Source: Treponema sp. UBA7590 | GTDB taxonomy: Bacteria; Spirochaetota; Spirochaetia; Treponematales; Treponemataceae | Length of the DNA: 7,105 nt | Reading direction: 5' to 3' | Assembly: GCA_002478955.1 (NCBI GenBank) | Contig: DLKK01000057.1 | Coordinates: 1-7,105 of the forward strand | Part shown: one piece after another, positions 5,890 through 7,105 of the stretch | Layout of the letters: each line of letters starts with the position of its first letter | Position numbering within the stretch: position 1 is the first letter of the stretch | Position numbers and translations under genes: made by a program | Notes under the pieces: model-generated | What the model was told of the DNA's origin: nothing | What the model saw: only the letters and a program-made list of their open reading frames with translations | Database searches by the model: none

Positions 5890-7062
5890 ATGAAAAAAAA
5901 TATCCTGTTTTTGATTTTATCTGTTTTTTGCGCAAAAATTATGTTTTCTGAAGGAACTGAAAATATAAAGAATTTTGTAAGAGGAAATCTTTCTGAAAAA
6001 ACTGCCGCGGTAAAGGCTGCTACAAAAGATGAGGTTGAGGAGCTTTCTAAGCGCGCAATTGATTTTGCGGTTGAAAACAAGGAAATTCTTGGCGAGGACA
6101 GGGAACTTGCGGCTCTTGCTGTATCTGGAATCCTTGCAGTTCCGCAGAATTTTGCTGATGAATTTTCCGAGGCAGAAAAAACAAAACTGGCGGATGAATT
6201 TCTGAATCTTTACAATATTTTTGATGATGAGACTGTGAAAATCGCGGTTCTGACAAAAATCTCAAGACTGGATATTTCCACAGAAAAATTCAAGGAAACC
6301 TTGAACAATTATTTGGCAAACTGCAATCCGGAAACTGAAAACCGGGCAATTCTTTCAGCTTCAATCCAGACAATTGGCAACATAGGTGATTCAGGTTCGT
6401 TTAAAATCCTTATGAACAATGCCCAGAAAGCCGAATGGCAAAAATATCAGGATGAAAATGAAAAAGCGCTTGGACTTCTTTGCGTAAAGGCTGAAAAAGA
6501 ACTTATTGAGATAATCGGAAGCGGAAATGCCACTGAATGTAGAAAAATTTTTGATTTTGTGATGAAAAATCAGAAAAATAATCAAATTTTTTGTGCAAAA
6601 ATTTCCGAAAGTGTGCTTGCACGAGCGATATATATATATGAGAATTCAGGCTCTGCAAGCGAAGAGATTATTTCACTGCAGATAGATTCGTTTTGTGTTC
6701 TGAGAGATTTAAAATGGACCAGATCATCAGCGACAACAATCAGTTTTTTTGACACTGCTGTCAAGGAATTTGAGAATGAGCAGATGAATGAAAAATTTTT
6801 CTGTCTGGTCATAGAAGGAATTGCAGAAACTTCGCCGATTGAAAGCGTTTCTAGACTTTCTTCTTATCTTTCTAAACTGAACAAAAGCATGGAATATGAA
6901 AAATCGAATGTTTCAGAGCCGGTAGTTCTCTCATTAATAAAAACTCTTGGAGCTATCGGTGATAAAAATGCTTTCGATTCATTGCTTGCAGTTACATACT
7001 ATAATTATTCTGACACAGTTATTGCCGCAGCCCGAGATGCTCTGGCAAAACTGAAATGGTAG
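5890..7062 (+). CDS. Secreted HEAT-repeat protein
   Basis: A 390-residue protein with a classic signal peptide: MKKN, a hydrophobic core (residues 5-19, ILFLILSVFCAKIMF), then a likely cleavage near S20/E21. The cysteine at 14 is not in a good lipobox (preceded by VF), so a soluble periplasmic or outer-membrane-facing protein is more likely than a lipoprotein. The rest is all-alpha with HEAT-type repeats, clearest at 155-177 (SASIQTIGNIGDSGSFKILM) and 346-389 (LSLIKTLGAIGDKNAFDSLL, then VIAAARDALAKL). The 'L-G-x-I-G-D-x-x-A/S-F-x-x-L' turn is the recognisable signature; further degenerate repeats probably fill the middle. HEAT arrays are protein-binding scaffolds, and no enzymatic motif is seen. 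The gene begins 1 base after the PilZ stop and its 3' end overlaps the next start by 7 bases, so all three are probably co-expressed. The specific function is unknown. Confidence 0.8.
   Translation: MKKNILFLILSVFCAKIMFSEGTENIKNFVRGNLSEKTAAVKAATKDEVEELSKRAIDFAVENKEILGEDRELAALAVSGILAVPQNFADEFSEAEKTKLADEFLNLYNIFDDETVKIAVLTKISRLDISTEKFKETLNNYLANCNPETENRAILSASIQTIGNIGDSGSFKILMNNAQKAEWQKYQDENEKALGLLCVKAEKELIEIIGSGNATECRKIFDFVMKNQKNNQIFCAKISESVLARAIYIYENSGSASEEIISLQIDSFCVLRDLKWTRSSATTISFFDTAVKEFENEQMNEKFFCLVIEGIAETSPIESVSRLSSYLSKLNKSMEYEKSNVSEPVVLSLIKTLGAIGDKNAFDSLLAVTYYNYSDTVIAAARDALAKLKW
6628..6639. repeat. (AT)6 dinucleotide tract within the HEAT gene
   Basis: Six consecutive AT units encode the AIYIYE segment (residues 247-251). 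Slippage by one unit would shift the reading frame. The tract is short and may be only a consequence of codon choice for Ile-Tyr-Ile-Tyr. Confidence 0.6.
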
Positions 7063-7105
7063 AAAACAAAAAAATCAAATTAAAATTATTTCATCCGCTG
7101 GTTTT
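7056..7105 (+). CDS. Start of a downstream gene (truncated by window edge)
   Basis: An ATG at 7056-7058 overlaps the end of the HEAT gene by 7 bases and opens a frame that runs to the window edge: MVENKKIKLKLFHPLV. No Shine-Dalgarno is visible upstream, so translation would depend on coupling to the HEAT gene, a pattern shared with other junctions here. The 16 visible residues (a basic start, then a hydrophobic LFHPLV) do not identify a family. The true start could also lie beyond the window. Confidence 0.45.
   Translation, partial: MVENKKIKLKLFHPLV

Noticed and set aside
5598..6080. 160-codon - strand open frame spanning the PilZ/HEAT junction
   Set aside because: It is antisense to two well-supported genes, and its Phe/Ser-rich product has no motif.

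Overview
The window looks like chromosomal DNA of a spirochaete, most likely a Treponema-type organism. This is inferred from the AT-rich, A/T-tract-laden coding sequence, a GldA / GldF-GldG fusion / DUF4340 cluster, and a membrane-anchored PilZ protein with a YcgR/PlzA-like N-terminal domain. No rRNA, tRNA, CRISPR array, insertion sequence or clear rho-independent terminator is visible. Coding density is almost complete, and no non-coding gap exceeds about 40 bases.

Left block (1-3924, + strand): the last 36 codons of an unidentified gene are followed by three tightly packed genes. These are an ABC ATPase (116-856), a large polytopic protein fusing an ABC-2-type permease to a GldG-like extracytoplasmic domain (840-3074), and a DUF4340 protein with one N-terminal membrane anchor (3064-3924). 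Stop and start codons overlap by 17 and 11 bases, so the three are probably translationally coupled and build one envelope ABC complex: ATPase inside, permease plus GldG domain across the membrane, and DUF4340 partner outside. In Bacteroidetes the homologous GldA/GldF/GldG parts are linked to gliding. Spirochaetes do not glide in that way, so the role here is open.

Middle (3914-4597, - strand): a CPBP-family intramembrane protease (Abi/CAAX protease type) with all three family motifs. Its 3' end overlaps the DUF4340 gene tail-to-tail by 11 bases. Its start lies only 40 bases from the start of the next + strand gene.

Right block (4638-7105, + strand): a membrane-anchored PilZ protein that probably binds c-di-GMP, then one base later a secreted HEAT-repeat protein, then a 7-base overlap into the start of a further, truncated gene. 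The 40-base divergent gap holds a perfect 14-base AT palindrome carrying TATAAT on both strands, which could serve as a compact back-to-back promoter for the protease and the PilZ operon.
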